DNA of 64,000 bases from Phycisphaeraceae bacterium (GTDB taxonomy: Bacteria > Planctomycetota > Phycisphaerae > Phycisphaerales > Phycisphaeraceae): contig JANQSF010000042.1 in the NCBI GenBank assembly GCA_028284155.1, positions 44,406 to 108,405 of the forward strand. The letters are read 5' to 3'. Below are positions 49,744-58,536 of this stretch, piece by piece; position 1 is the first letter of the stretch, and the number at the start of each line of letters is the position of its first letter. The position numbers were made by a program, and so were the translations under genes. Under the pieces are notes generated by a model, which was not told the DNA's origin, did not search any database, and saw nothing but the letters and a program-made list of their open reading frames with translations.

Positions 49744-50532
49744 ATGCGCGGAAACAAGCCACTGCGTTCGTCTCTCGACCGCACGCCGGAGCAGCGCCCC
49801 GGCCGCGCGACCCCTCCGTACCTTCGTGCCTCTGTGCCTTCGTGCCTCCGACTCCGCCCCGCCTTCACCATCATCGAACTGCTGGTCGTCATCAGCATCA
49901 TCATCCTGCTGATCTCGATGTTGCTGCCGGCCATGAACTGGGCGCGTCACCAGTCGCGCCGCATGGGTTGCCAATCAAATCTGCGTCAAACCGGCGCAGG
50001 GCTGAACGCGCACACCGTCGATCTAGCCGGCGACCTGCCGGGGCCGAGTTGGTACGGCCAAACTGCTCGGTACAAGAACGGATCGAAGACACTGGCGCAA
50101 TGGCTCGCGCCGTACATGGGCCTGCCCGACGCGACGAGCCAGTGGCAGGTCAATCCGATGTTCATCTGCCCGTCGGTGGGTCGTGTTCAGCCGGGCGAGT
50201 TTACGATCCCCGAACTCGTTCTCTATGGCGCGCTCAGTGAACCCAATCCGACCACGGGCAAACGCGTGTTTGGTTACCCGGCATTCAACGGCAACGCGGA
50301 GTACGGCCCGAGCAAGTTCGAGGTGATCGTGAACCCGTCACAGGCGGCCGCGGTGCGCGACATCGACTACCCGTTGAACTACACCGCCGGCTGGTGGGAC
50401 CGCACGACATGGAAGCCAGCCCACGGATTGGCCAACAACATCGCCGAACGCAACTATCTGTTCTTCGACGCGCACGTCGAAGGACGCAGTGAGGAGCAGG
50501 AGTTCATCGAGAAGCCGCCTGTCGGCGGGTGA
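49744..50532 (+). CDS. Prepilin-type N-terminal cleavage/methylation protein
   Basis: A 262-residue pseudopilin. The cleavage region is RPAFTIIELLVVISIIILLISMLLPAMNWAR with Glu5, and the body has the planctomycete blocks CQSNLRQTGAGLNAH, PMFICPSVGR and NYLFFDAHVEGRS. The leader before the cleavage site is unusually long (about 40 residues); its second half (RASVPSCLRLR) is encoded by the tandem repeat CTTCGTGCCTCTGTGCCTT (49822-49850). Start at 49744 has an AAGG site; a GTG start at 49834 inside the repeat would give a normal short leader. A second pilin with the same arrangement is at 55722. Confidence 0.87.
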   Translation: MRGNKPLRSSLDRTPEQRPGRATPPYLRASVPSCLRLRPAFTIIELLVVISIIILLISMLLPAMNWARHQSRRMGCQSNLRQTGAGLNAHTVDLAGDLPGPSWYGQTARYKNGSKTLAQWLAPYMGLPDATSQWQVNPMFICPSVGRVQPGEFTIPELVLYGALSEPNPTTGKRVFGYPAFNGNAEYGPSKFEVIVNPSQAAAVRDIDYPLNYTAGWWDRTTWKPAHGLANNIAERNYLFFDAHVEGRSEEQEFIEKPPVGG

Positions 50533-50561
50533 GTACGGTGCTCAGCCGGACGACCTGACAA

Positions 50562-50690
50562 AGCTGGGCTTCGTCCGAAATGTCACCGGCCCACCCGTAG
50601 GGTGCGCTTTAGCGCACCAAGGCCGCGGGGAAACTGTCCGTTCATCGTGGTGCGCTGAAGCGCACCCTACTTTTCGGAAGAAGCCCGGTT
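50562..50690. repeat. Nested paired palindromic element, GTAGGGTGCGCTT family, copy 2
   Basis: This is the near copy of the element at 39094-39212: bases 50582-50678 match 39109-39205 with six mismatches in 97. It lies between the convergent prepilin and MurG genes. The right inner arm supplies the last codons and the TAG stop of the MurG gene. Confidence 0.93.
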
Positions 50691-51833
50691 GAGTTGATCC
50701 ATCGCCCAAGCGCTGACCGCGTCGGCCCCGTCCGCCGGTTGATTGGCCGCGAGTGTCTGGCGGATTGTTCGTCGCAGCCACATATCACATGCCAGTTCAA
50801 TCAATGGCTTTTCCAGCGCGTTGGCTGTCGCCCTGGCATCGACTCGGTCTTTGACCAGCCGCGCGGCGTCGAGGTTGAGCAGCGGTTCCGTGTTGTGCCG
50901 CTGGTGCTCGTCTTTGTGGTGCGGGTAGGGAAGGAAGGCGGTCGGCGTGCCATTGGTCCAGGCTTCTGCGACGCTCCCCGCGCCGGCCCGACTGATGGCG
51001 ACGGTCGCAGCCCGCCAAGCCAAACCCATCCGGTCGAGGAATCCAACGACGGTCGCATCGACGCCCAGCGCGTCGTACGCCTCGCGCACGTCTTCTAGTT
51101 TTTCCGTGCCCGCCAGATGGAGCACCTGCCAGCCGACCAGCGCTTCGCGCACAGTCGGGCGGGCCAGCAGTTCAATCACGGCGTTGTTGAGCGACGACGC
51201 GCCCTGGCTGCCACCCGTCACGAACAACGTGTGCCGCGACGGGTCGAGGTCGAGCGACTGCCGTGCCTGCATGTGGTCTTTCGGCCCAACGGCCGCGCGG
51301 CGCAGCGGCATGCCGATCGGTTCGGCCCCGGGCAACGACGCGTGCGGGTAGACGGTGAACACCTTGTCAGCCTGTCGCGCCAGATGGCGGTTGGCCCGAC
51401 CGGGCACGGCGTCGAGATTCACCGTCGCAACCGACACGCCGTACCGTCGCGCCGCGAGCAGCGCCGGGCCGGAGACGAACCCTCCCGTCGCGATCACCGC
51501 CTTGACATTGAGCAGGCCGATCAACTCACCGACCTCGGCCGTGCCGTCCATCAGCCCGACGGCGAACGCCGGCCAATGCCAGGGCCGACCGGACCACGGC
51601 CTCGACGACGACGGCGTGAAGTCCAACCCGTACCGCGCCGCGACGTTTTCATCGATCGCCCGCGACGAGAGCAGGTAATGCGCGTTGAGCTTGGGGTCCT
51701 CACCAAACAGACGCTCGGCAATGGCGACGTTCGGCAGGATATGCCCACCCGTCCCGCCGCCGGCGAACAGGACGGTCGCTGTCGACGACGCGATTCGGAC
51801 GCTGGTCGAGATGGGGTCGAGTGCGAGTGCCAT
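50667..51833 (-). CDS. murG: UDP-GlcNAc--MurNAc-(pentapeptide) pyrophosphoryl-undecaprenol GlcNAc transferase
   Basis: A 388-residue MurG, a GT-B glycosyltransferase that converts lipid I into lipid II on the inner membrane face. Motifs: VLFAGGGTGGHILPNVAIAE at residue 20, IGMPLRRAAVG, VTGGSQGASSLNNAV and SRAGAGSVAEAWTNGTP with PYPHHKDEHQRHNTEPL. Length is normal. ftsW lies upstream in the same direction, as in the dcw cluster, and a palindromic element lies between them. The last residues (SSEK) and the stop are encoded by the arm of another such element. Confidence 0.93.
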   Translation of the reverse strand: MALALDPISTSVRIASSTATVLFAGGGTGGHILPNVAIAERLFGEDPKLNAHYLLSSRAIDENVAARYGLDFTPSSSRPWSGRPWHWPAFAVGLMDGTAEVGELIGLLNVKAVIATGGFVSGPALLAARRYGVSVATVNLDAVPGRANRHLARQADKVFTVYPHASLPGAEPIGMPLRRAAVGPKDHMQARQSLDLDPSRHTLFVTGGSQGASSLNNAVIELLARPTVREALVGWQVLHLAGTEKLEDVREAYDALGVDATVVGFLDRMGLAWRAATVAISRAGAGSVAEAWTNGTPTAFLPYPHHKDEHQRHNTEPLLNLDAARLVKDRVDARATANALEKPLIELACDMWLRRTIRQTLAANQPADGADAVSAWAMDQLNRASSEK

Positions 51834-51864
51834 GGCTTGAGGTTCATATCTAGGTTGTGCGGGT

Positions 51865-51938
51865 GTGCCACTGGCGGCTTGTCCGCCAGTGCATTGGATG
51901 ATGGCCCTAAGCACTGGCGGACAAGCCGCCAGTGGCAC
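51865..51938. repeat. Paired palindromic element, GTGCCACTGGCGGC family, copy 1
   Basis: Perfect 28-bp arms (51865-51892 and 51911-51938, core CACTGGCGGCTTGTCCGCCA) with an 18-bp spacer. It lies between the ftsW stop and the murG start. A second copy is at 56539-56612. Confidence 0.93.
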
Positions 51939-51952
51939 GCAAGTCAAGCGTT

Positions 51953-53176
51953 CTATGCCGGAACAAGCACGCCGTCCGTCTCGGGTTCGTCGTCCAACTC
52001 CGCGATCACATCCACGTCGTCGTAGATTTCATCTTCTACGTCGAGCGAGGCTTGACCTAACAGATGATTATCGTTGTCCAACGCCGCGACCAGTCCCAGC
52101 GCAAACGCCGTCACCAGCCAGCCCGTCCCACCCGACGACACCAGCGGCAGCGCAATGCCCTTGGTCGGGACGACGACGGTGACGACGGCGATATTGATCA
52201 CGGCTTGCAGGCCGACGGTCATGACCACGCCCAGCGCGACGAGTCGGCCGAACGTGTCGCGGCAGTGTTTGACCACGCCTAGGCCGGCCCAGAGCATGAC
52301 GACAAACAGTGTGATCACCGCCGCCGCGCCCGCGACCCCCATCTCCTCGCACACGACGCTGAACACCATGTCGGTCGTGTCGGCCGGCAGGTACTCGAAC
52401 TTCTGAATGCCGTTGCCCAGGCCTCGACCGGTCGGCCCGCCGCCCGAGATCGCGACCATCGACTGGATCGCCTGGTAGCCCGATCCCTGCGCGTCCTGCC
52501 ACGGGTCGAGGAACGACGTCAGCCGGGCCATGCGGTACGGGCTGGTCGTGATCGCCCAATACACTGCCGCGCCGGCCGGCACCGTCATCAGACCGAGTTG
52601 CCAGATGCGCGCCCCGCCCGCGACCAGCACGATGCCCGCCACCGCCGCGACCAGCGCGGCCGTGCCCAGGTCTTCAATCACGATGAGCCCACACGCGAAC
52701 GCGACCAGCAACGACGCCGGTACCAGCCCACGCCAGAACCTGCGCATGTCGGTTTGCCGTGACGCGCACCAGCATGCCAACGCCAACACCATCACCCACT
52801 TCACCAACTCACTGGGCTGAAACGTCCTGCCCCACGAGGACGGGCCAAGCCGAAGCCAACGGCGCGCGCCGTTGATCGTCAGGCCGATGCCCGGGATGAA
52901 GGTCAGCCCAACCAGCACGAGCGATCCGATCATCATCCACACGACCGGGTTCCGCCACATCGGCCGCGAGGCGACGTGTCGGATGTCCAGCCGACTGGCA
53001 AGGATCAGCAACACGACCGACGCCAGGGCGTATTGCACGGCCTGGCTGCGGATGAGTGACTCCGCTGTGAATCCGCCCTCACCGCCGATGGTCATGCCTG
53101 CCGACATGACCATGACGACCGCGATCCCCAGCAGGGCCACAGTGACGAGTTGGATGACCTGACCGGCGCGCAGCAT
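51953..53176 (-). CDS. ftsW: Lipid II polymerase FtsW/RodA family
   Basis: A 407-residue SEDS-family protein with about ten helices. Motifs: MVMSAGMTIGGEGG, INGARRWLRLGPSSWGRTFQPSEL, IVIEDLGTAALVAAVA, GSGYQAIQSMVAISGGGPTGRGLG and PLVSSGGTGWLVTAFALGL, all typical. It polymerises lipid II, the product of the MurG encoded downstream. An acidic tail of about 30 residues follows the last helix. The start at 53176 (MLRAGQVIQL) was preferred because the family begins there; ORF 51953-53260 would add 28 residues but overlap the small gene upstream. Confidence 0.93.
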   Translation of the reverse strand: MLRAGQVIQLVTVALLGIAVVMVMSAGMTIGGEGGFTAESLIRSQAVQYALASVVLLILASRLDIRHVASRPMWRNPVVWMMIGSLVLVGLTFIPGIGLTINGARRWLRLGPSSWGRTFQPSELVKWVMVLALACWCASRQTDMRRFWRGLVPASLLVAFACGLIVIEDLGTAALVAAVAGIVLVAGGARIWQLGLMTVPAGAAVYWAITTSPYRMARLTSFLDPWQDAQGSGYQAIQSMVAISGGGPTGRGLGNGIQKFEYLPADTTDMVFSVVCEEMGVAGAAAVITLFVVMLWAGLGVVKHCRDTFGRLVALGVVMTVGLQAVINIAVVTVVVPTKGIALPLVSSGGTGWLVTAFALGLVAALDNDNHLLGQASLDVEDEIYDDVDVIAELDDEPETDGVLVPA

Positions 53177-53192
53177 CAGGAGGAGTATCGGC

Positions 53193-53450
53193 CTAGCCGT
53201 CGCCTCGTGACCAGAATCGCCGCGTTCGCCTTCGTGGGCGGCGGGAACGGATTGGGACATGCCATTTGGCTGGGTAATCTCGGAGCAACCAACCCGTGAT
53301 TCGGTGCGCCATGGTTGAGCCGGCGACCTGCGTGCAGATCGACATGGTCGTCGGTAGCCAACTGGCCATCAGCAGGAGGGAAAAGGTGAATCCCAGATAC
53401 ACCAGCGCAAACGGCAGCAGGTAAGCAGACTCGGCACACAACTCGATCAT
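53193..53450 (-). CDS. Small membrane protein upstream of ftsW, uncharacterised
   Basis: An 85-residue frame from ATG at 53450 with one hydrophobic segment (LLPFALVYLGFTFSLLLMA) and a basic C-terminus. It ends 16 bp before the ftsW start used here, so it fits as an operon member. No family was recognised and no ribosome site is strong. If ftsW starts at 53260 the two would overlap by 68 bp and this frame would be less likely. Confidence 0.42.
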   Translation of the reverse strand: MIELCAESAYLLPFALVYLGFTFSLLLMASWLPTTMSICTQVAGSTMAHRITGWLLRDYPAKWHVPIRSRRPRRRTRRFWSRGDG

Positions 53451-53480
53451 CGTCCCACGTTGGTCGAGCTTCTGTACTGC

Positions 53481-54188
53481 TTATTTCTTCTTCTCGTCCC
53501 CGTCCTTCTTCTCATCCTCCGGCAACCCCAGCACGTCGTCGACGAGGCCGTACGCCTTGGCTTCCTCGGCTGAGAAGAACTTGTCGCGCTCCGAGTCCTC
53601 GATGATGCGCTCGACGTCCTGCCCGGTGTGCCGCGCGAGGATCTCGCTCAGTTGCTTCTTGGCCTTGAGGATTTCCTCAGCCTGGATCGCGATGTCGCTC
53701 GTCTGCCCGTACACGCCGCCGTACGGCTGGTGGATCATGACACGGGCGTGCGGCAGGATGAACCGTTTGCCCTTCGCGCCGGCCGCGAGCACGACGGCGC
53801 CGCCCGATTGCGCTCGGCCGATGCAGTACGTCGCGATGTCGCAATTCAGGTAGTTCATCGTGTCGTAGATCGCCAGCGTGTCGTCCACGCTCCCGCCCGG
53901 CGAGTTGATGTACAGGTTGATGTCCACGCCCTTCTTCTGGTTCTGAAGGTACAGCAGCCGCATCATGATGCCCGTGGCCGAGGCGTGATTGATCTCGCCG
54001 ACCAGGAAGATGACGCGGTTTTCGAGCAGCAACTCGTCAATCGTCATCTCGCGGTAGCGCTGCATCTGCGGCGCTGCCATCGCCATGGCCGAGGCTGAAG
54101 CGTTCGGTTGGCCGAACGGCGAGACCGTGTCGCCGGCGTTCGGCAGTGATTGACCCAGGTGGTTCAGAACGTCGTAGGGGTGGTGCAT
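53481..54188 (-). CDS. clpP: ATP-dependent Clp protease proteolytic subunit
   Basis: A 235-residue ClpP serine protease, which degrades proteins unfolded by a Clp ATPase. Catalytic Ser in CIGRAQSGGAVVLAAGAKG (usual form GQAASMGA), His in VMIHQPYGG and the acid in ERDKFFSAEEA. The body has INSPGGSVDDTLAIYDTMNY. The N-terminus carries about 40 extra residues (propeptide or Met/Ala-rich region) and the C-terminus a DEKKDGDEKKK tail. The start at 54188 fits; a longer form is open to 54275. No ClpX gene is in the window. Confidence 0.93.
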   Translation of the reverse strand: MHHPYDVLNHLGQSLPNAGDTVSPFGQPNASASAMAMAAPQMQRYREMTIDELLLENRVIFLVGEINHASATGIMMRLLYLQNQKKGVDINLYINSPGGSVDDTLAIYDTMNYLNCDIATYCIGRAQSGGAVVLAAGAKGKRFILPHARVMIHQPYGGVYGQTSDIAIQAEEILKAKKQLSEILARHTGQDVERIIEDSERDKFFSAEEAKAYGLVDDVLGLPEDEKKDGDEKKK

Positions 54189-54402
54189 GGGTAAAGCTCT
54201 TGTGCGATGTTTGGCTGAACCGCGCGGCGCGGCCGGGGGCGACATGATAGAAAGATCGGCCCGCCGGGCGTGCATCTTCGCTCGTTCGCGCCGATGGGGG
54301 GTCGGTCAGCCTGATAAGCAACAACGGACGCCGGGGGTCGGGGCGTCCGTTGAAGGGGTTTGGTTCCGTGTGGTCGGCACGGATTGGTCACTTGCAGGTC
54401 GT

Positions 54403-54687
54403 TCATTCGAGGGTTTGCTCACCGTCTTCGGCGTCCGCCTCTTCGATCATTTGCCGCAGGTACGCGTTCTCGCGGCGCGTCGCTTCGAGGTCGAACACCA
54501 GGTACTTGATCGACAGCCGCAGGTAGTCCAGGCTTTCCTGCAGGTCGGTCACGGTCTTGCGCAGCTTGGCGTGACGCTCCTGCGTCTGCTCCGCCAAGGC
54601 CATGAGCTTGTCACGCTCGGAATCGGGGAGGGTCGAAATCTCGCCCATGAGGTCGCTCAGTTTGCTTTGAAAGGTGGCTTCGTCCAT
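54403..54687 (-). CDS. Small coiled-coil protein, uncharacterised
   Basis: A 94-residue, fully helical acidic protein (LSDLMGEISTLPDSERDKL, KTVTDLQESLDYLRLSIKYLVFDL) predicted as coiled coil. Similar short proteins are common in planctomycetes and are of unknown function. A GGGGAGA site 8 nt before the ATG at 54687 decides the start. Confidence 0.8.
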   Translation of the reverse strand: MDEATFQSKLSDLMGEISTLPDSERDKLMALAEQTQERHAKLRKTVTDLQESLDYLRLSIKYLVFDLEATRRENAYLRQMIEEADAEDGEQTLE

Positions 54688-55220
54688 CGGGCTGTTCTCC
54701 CCAGCGAGTTGTGGTGTGTTGTGTTTCACGATGGCCAGTTTACCACAACCGCCGTTCCAGCGCGTGCCAGCGGGTTTCAATGAAACGCCAGAATTATCGT
54801 AAGATGTTGTATTTGATATATTTACGGTCCTATGCGGGCCTCCCCCATTCTCCGACGGGATGTGAGGGCCTTGCGGGCACGTTGCGCTGACGCCACACAC
54901 CCTCTTTGAGCGGCTTTGAACCGGATCGCGCAAAACACTGATGAATAAGCAATTATGTGACGTTGTCCCTCCGCACCGATCAACGTCGGGATGAGGCATG
55001 TCGCCGACAAGCCTGACCAGACGGACCCGCAACCCCGCTCGACGGTGCAAGAAAGCCGCGCCCAACCCGATTCGGCCATGAATCTGACCCATTCGGTCTG
55101 AGTGACGGCCCCGCGAACGGGTCTCGCCTCGGCTGCCCGAGCCCCGACGCACGTCGCCAGCATCAGGTCGTTCGACAAGAGGTCGCATCGTGATGAACCG
55201 TGTCGTCCGCATGCGTCTGC
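54688..55220. other. Intergenic stretch without convincing gene
   Basis: This 533-bp stretch holds a small dyad (GTTTCAATGAAAC, 54774-54786) and an AT-rich block at 54790-54830, the likely promoter region of the coiled-coil gene. Open frames through it have no family features. I see no RNA gene or paired element. Confidence 0.5.
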
Positions 55221-55694
55221 TCAACGGCAATACCGCAAGTTGCCCGGGCACTTATCCTTCAAGTGTTCGCCCACGCCCGACTCGGCGACCGTCGGCGCCG
55301 TGACCCACGACTGGCCGTCAGCCGACCACATCCGACCCTCGAACGACTCACCGCGCGCCACGGGCCCAAGCGACGGGTCGTCCGCGATCCGCTGCTTCGC
55401 CTCGTCGGTGAACTTTCGAAAGAAGGCTGGGAACCGTTCGTCTTCCGAGCACGCCCCGCAACTGGCCCAGAACACCTCGACCGCCTCGTTGCCCCACGGG
55501 CTGGTGATCGGCGCGAACTGTTCCGCGTCAGCCATGAACGCCTCTCCGCGTTCCACGTCGTAAAACCACGCCTGCCCCTCCGGTGCCGGCCCGTCGTCCG
55601 CACCGCCGACCAGCCGCCAGACCAGCACCGCCGCAACCGCCACGACACAAACCGCGACGACCAACGCCTGACGTTCTTGTATCCACTGCCTCAA
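55221..55694 (-). CDS. Small membrane-anchored protein downstream of a prepilin
   Basis: A 157-residue protein with an N-terminal helix (ALVVAVCVVAVAAVLVWRL) and a soluble domain starting WFYDVERGEAFMADAEQFAPI, with a Cys pair in FWASCGACSEDERFP and two more near the C-terminus (DKCPGNLRYC). The start is TTG at 55694: an in-frame stop lies two codons upstream and an AGGGA site sits 7 nt before it. It follows a prepilin gene by 27 bp, like the pair at 15061/15617. The two small proteins share layout rather than clear sequence identity. Function unknown. Confidence 0.75.
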   Translation of the reverse strand: MRQWIQERQALVVAVCVVAVAAVLVWRLVGGADDGPAPEGQAWFYDVERGEAFMADAEQFAPITSPWGNEAVEVFWASCGACSEDERFPAFFRKFTDEAKQRIADDPSLGPVARGESFEGRMWSADGQSWVTAPTVAESGVGEHLKDKCPGNLRYCR

Positions 55695-55721
55695 TGATCA
55701 ATCCCTGTTCAAGCGTCGTCA

Positions 55722-56480
55722 TCAATGCGGCTGATTGTCGTTGTTCCAGCGGCGTCGATACTCCGGCGGGTTCGACCGCGTGTTCGCCAGGTCGAGGTAA
55801 GGCCCCGGGATGATGTGCTCCGCGTGGCCGTCCGCGAACAGGATGAATGCGCCCTCGTCGTGCCGCACCGCCGGCTCTTCGCCCGGCACGTCTTCGTCGA
55901 TGAAGTGGTCCCACACCCCGTCGATCAGGCTGTCGCCGATCACCATGAAGTCGTCCGGCTGAACGACCCGCCCGACGTGCACGTACCGCGAGTCGTTGAA
56001 CGGGTCGCCAACGCCCAGCGGCGGCGTGCTCCCGTCGGCCGTACCCCCGTTGTTATGCCCATAGCTGAACGGCCACGACCCGCCGCCGCCCGCCCGGCGG
56101 CGCACCTCGTCAGCCTCGTACCCCCAAGCCTCCGGCAACCCGCTGCCGAACGTTACCTCCCACCTCGCCTCAGGCTTGGCGGTCGGGCAGTAAAACACGT
56201 CCGTCTCGCCGTTCATATAGATACGCAACAGCGCCGGCCAAACCGCGTCAGGCCCAAGGTACGACGGCGGCAGGTAGTTGAAGTCGTCCCCGTACTCGAT
56301 CACCGCGATGCCCATCTGGTTCAGGTTCGTCTTACAAACGACCTGCCGAACAACCTCCCGGCTCTTGGCGAACCCGGGTAGCAGCAGGGCGATCAGGATG
56401 ATGATGATCGAGATGACGACCAGCAGTTCGATGATGGTGAAGGCTTGGCGGAGGGGGCGGGGGGAGAGGCACGGAGGCAC
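55722..56480 (-). CDS. Prepilin-type N-terminal cleavage/methylation protein
   Basis: A 252-residue pseudopilin with RQAFTIIELLVVISIIIILIALLLPGFAKSREV and planctomycete blocks CKTNLNQMGIAVIEYGDDFN, DVFYCPTAKPEAR and the FADGHAEHIIPG block near the end. The start is uncertain: the open frame continues to 56936 through a tandem repeat and a palindromic element, which is unlikely to be leader. I use the GTG at 56478-56480 inside the tandem repeat, giving an 11-residue leader (VPPCLSPRPLR). No ribosome site is visible. Confidence 0.82.
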   Translation of the reverse strand: MPPCLSPRPLRQAFTIIELLVVISIIIILIALLLPGFAKSREVVRQVVCKTNLNQMGIAVIEYGDDFNYLPPSYLGPDAVWPALLRIYMNGETDVFYCPTAKPEARWEVTFGSGLPEAWGYEADEVRRRAGGGGSWPFSYGHNNGGTADGSTPPLGVGDPFNDSRYVHVGRVVQPDDFMVIGDSLIDGVWDHFIDEDVPGEEPAVRHDEGAFILFADGHAEHIIPGPYLDLANTRSNPPEYRRRWNNDNQPH

Positions 56481-56500
56481 GGAGGCACGAAGGCACGGAG
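56466..56500. repeat. Tandem CACGGAGG/CACGAAGG repeat at prepilin start
   Basis: About four units of GGCACGGA or GGCACGAA (plus strand) encode the region just before the pilin cleavage site. The same kind of repeat, on the plus strand, encodes the leader of the prepilin at 49744 (49822-49850). Confidence 0.8.
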
Positions 56501-56538
56501 GGGTCGATCTTCCCGACGCGGAACTGGATTCGAATCGC

Positions 56539-56612
56539 GTGCCACTGGCGGCTCGCCCGCCAGTGCCCTGATCGGTCGGTTCATACACTGACGGGCAAGC
56601 CGCCAGTGGCAC
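56539..56612. repeat. Paired palindromic element, GTGCCACTGGCGGC family, copy 2
   Basis: Arms 56539-56568 and 56586-56612 are inverted with a few mismatches; the left arm begins GTGCCACTGGCGGCTCGCCC. It is a relative of the element at 51865-51938. Confidence 0.88.
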
Positions 56613-57436
56613 ACACCCCAGTGATTGCGACCGTGGAGTAGAGGTCGCGCGGGTTTGCACGCTCCGCGCAAAGCGTGATGAACCACTCAACATTCGCATA
56701 GGCTCGGCATTGTAACGCCAACGCAACCGGCGCACCCAGTGGCGGCAGGGTTGGGTCACCCCCTCCCCCCGGCCGACCACGAACCGACCTAAACCACCAC
56801 GCGCACACCGCTTGCAACACAACGTCCCAATGTCACCCCGACACGCACGCCAATGACGACCCAACGTGCGTAATTCATGCCTTTCACGACTCTTGTCAAG
56901 CATGACTGACACTCCACCAAGTGGCGGCCCTGACACGCCCTGACACGAGGCCTGTCACACGCGGCCGTGTACGCAACACCCAACGCGCCACGGCGCAAGA
57001 AGACGGTCGCGCACAGTCAAATCGCGTTTGGTCCATGGGGGATCGGCTGGCCCACCTTGCGCGCACAAATCCGCACACCAACCGCGATCAGGGCGCAGTG
57101 GAGGCGGTTGTTTCGTTCAGTGGCGTGCACAAACCAAACCGTTTTGTGCGCGGTTGAGCCAGGGTGCGATTGAGGCATCGACCCGAGAGTAGGGTGGGCA
57201 CTGCCCACCATCGGTTGTCGTTATGTTGCCGTCTTCGGTAGGTCGCTGTGGTCGACGCTCGGATCAACCACGGCTGGACCTCGTTAATGGTGCGTTGTGG
57301 GTGATACACTTTGGTCCACAGGTGCCCAATGTCTGGGGTTGTCCGAAGCGGCAACCACAGCCACTCGTCACAGTCAGTGCGGCATATCAGAGAGTTGAGG
57401 TCGCCAAATCATGGAGAGTCGTCTGGACGAGCCAAG
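56613..57436. other. Gene-poor stretch with single palindromic arm
   Basis: About 820 bp without a convincing gene. A single arm of the GTAGGGTGGGC family (GTAGGGTGGGCACTGCCCACC, 57189-57209) is present. Open frames in it are low complexity or follow the opposite-strand composition. The segment from about 57220 onward becomes AT-richer. Confidence 0.5.
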
Positions 57437-57673
57437 ATGACAAGGTCGAACGAGAACCTAGATATCGAACTCGCAGTGTCAGCGTTCGACGAATACATTC
57501 GACTCGGTGTCAACTCCACCGTGAATTGCGACTGTTGTGACGGCTTGCTGGAGTTTCATCCCCTCGGCAACATTGGAACGGCATTTGATGTGGTATGTCC
57601 ATGCGGCCGATACAGCAACACCATTCGTGGGTACATGGGTCCGCCGCCACCCACAACGGGTGGCTGTGATTGA
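57437..57673 (+). CDS. Small zinc-ribbon-like protein, uncharacterised
   Basis: A 78-residue frame with two Cys pairs spaced like a small zinc ribbon: NCDCCDGLLEFHP and VVCPCGRYSN, followed by a PPPPTTGGCD tail. The N-terminal part is helical (LDIELAVSAFDEYIRLG). Ribosome-site support is weak and no family was recognised. Lower GC than the chromosome average suggests acquisition. Confidence 0.42.
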   Translation: MTRSNENLDIELAVSAFDEYIRLGVNSTVNCDCCDGLLEFHPLGNIGTAFDVVCPCGRYSNTIRGYMGPPPPTTGGCD

Positions 57674-57750
57674 TGCTCGGATCAACCACGGCTGGACATC
57701 GTTGATGGTGAGTTGACTTTGACACACTTCGGTCCACAGACGCTCAGCAG

Positions 57751-57822
57751 GTAGGCCGGGCACATTGCCCGGCTGTTCAGTGCACAATGACGTTGAATTG
57801 CCGGGCAATGTGCCCGGCCTAC
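57751..57822. repeat. Paired palindromic element, GTAGGCCGGGCA family, copy 2
   Basis: Perfect 23-bp arms (57751-57773 and 57800-57822, core GGCCGGGCACATTGCCCGGC) with a 26-bp spacer. Relative of 9385-9456. It lies between two small accessory genes. Confidence 0.93.
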
Positions 57823-57847
57823 CGACTAGGCGGACACGGAGACTCCT

Positions 57848-58396
57848 TTGAAACCGAATCACAGAAACCGAATACGCACCTGCCTGATATTAGTAACAGT
57901 CCTGTTTGGCATAATCTGGTGTCGTTCTTGGTTCATTGATGAGTGGGTAAGTCACAGGTCGGTTAATAGGCATCTTCACATGGGGCAGTATGACGGTAAG
58001 CTTGAGCTTATATCGTTGCACTATAACCTGATTGACGACGCCAGTGGCGAGTCCACAATTCCTACACGGTCTCCTTGGGCGTATCAGCGAAGAATCCCCT
58101 TGAACGACGAATTCTTATTAACCCGAGCGACAACACATTTGCATATACTCGGTGTAGAGTATTGGAAGTCCTCCATAGTGGTTTACAGGGTCACCTACAT
58201 ACGAGTTCCTACATTCTTGTGTGTATGTGCCTCCGCATTGCCAGTATGCATTAGCTATGCAACGTATTGGATTCGTCTGCGGCGCAGTCGAAACACACTT
58301 CCGAGTTGCAATAATTGTGGTTACCAAGTACTGCCCAGCCAATCCCGCTGTCCGGAGTGTGGAGCGACTCTTGCAGTGAAATCGGGGCGGCAATAG
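57848..58396 (+). CDS. Membrane protein with C-terminal zinc ribbon, lower-GC
   Basis: A 182-residue protein: N-terminal helix (RTCLILVTVLFGIIWCRSWF), a soluble middle, a second helix (FLCVCASALPVCISYATYW) and a C-terminal zinc ribbon (SCNNCGYQVL...RCPECGATL). This architecture is common in planctomycetes. The start is TTG at 57848, with GGAG 6 nt before it. Base composition is clearly more AT-rich than the neighbouring genes. Confidence 0.72.
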   Translation: MKPNHRNRIRTCLILVTVLFGIIWCRSWFIDEWVSHRSVNRHLHMGQYDGKLELISLHYNLIDDASGESTIPTRSPWAYQRRIPLNDEFLLTRATTHLHILGVEYWKSSIVVYRVTYIRVPTFLCVCASALPVCISYATYWIRLRRSRNTLPSCNNCGYQVLPSQSRCPECGATLAVKSGRQ

Positions 58397-58536
58397 TCAG
58401 GGAGTGCAAACCGACCGGCAAGTCGTTCGAAGCATGTCCTTCCTATCCCTCGTATCGCGGTCATCTTTCTTCTATTTAGCTAGTGTACGCCGCCTCATTT
58501 GGCGCAACATATTCGCATCTGGCGCGTTGGGCTTGT

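Noticed and set aside
49822..49850. GTGCCTTC tandem units as a small CRISPR-like array
   Set aside because: Units are 8 bp, contiguous and without spacers; no cas genes in the window.
55102..55563. 153-residue plus-strand frame opposite the small membrane protein
   Set aside because: Overlaps the gene at 55221 antisense, with no motifs; low-complexity Arg/Ser/Pro translation.
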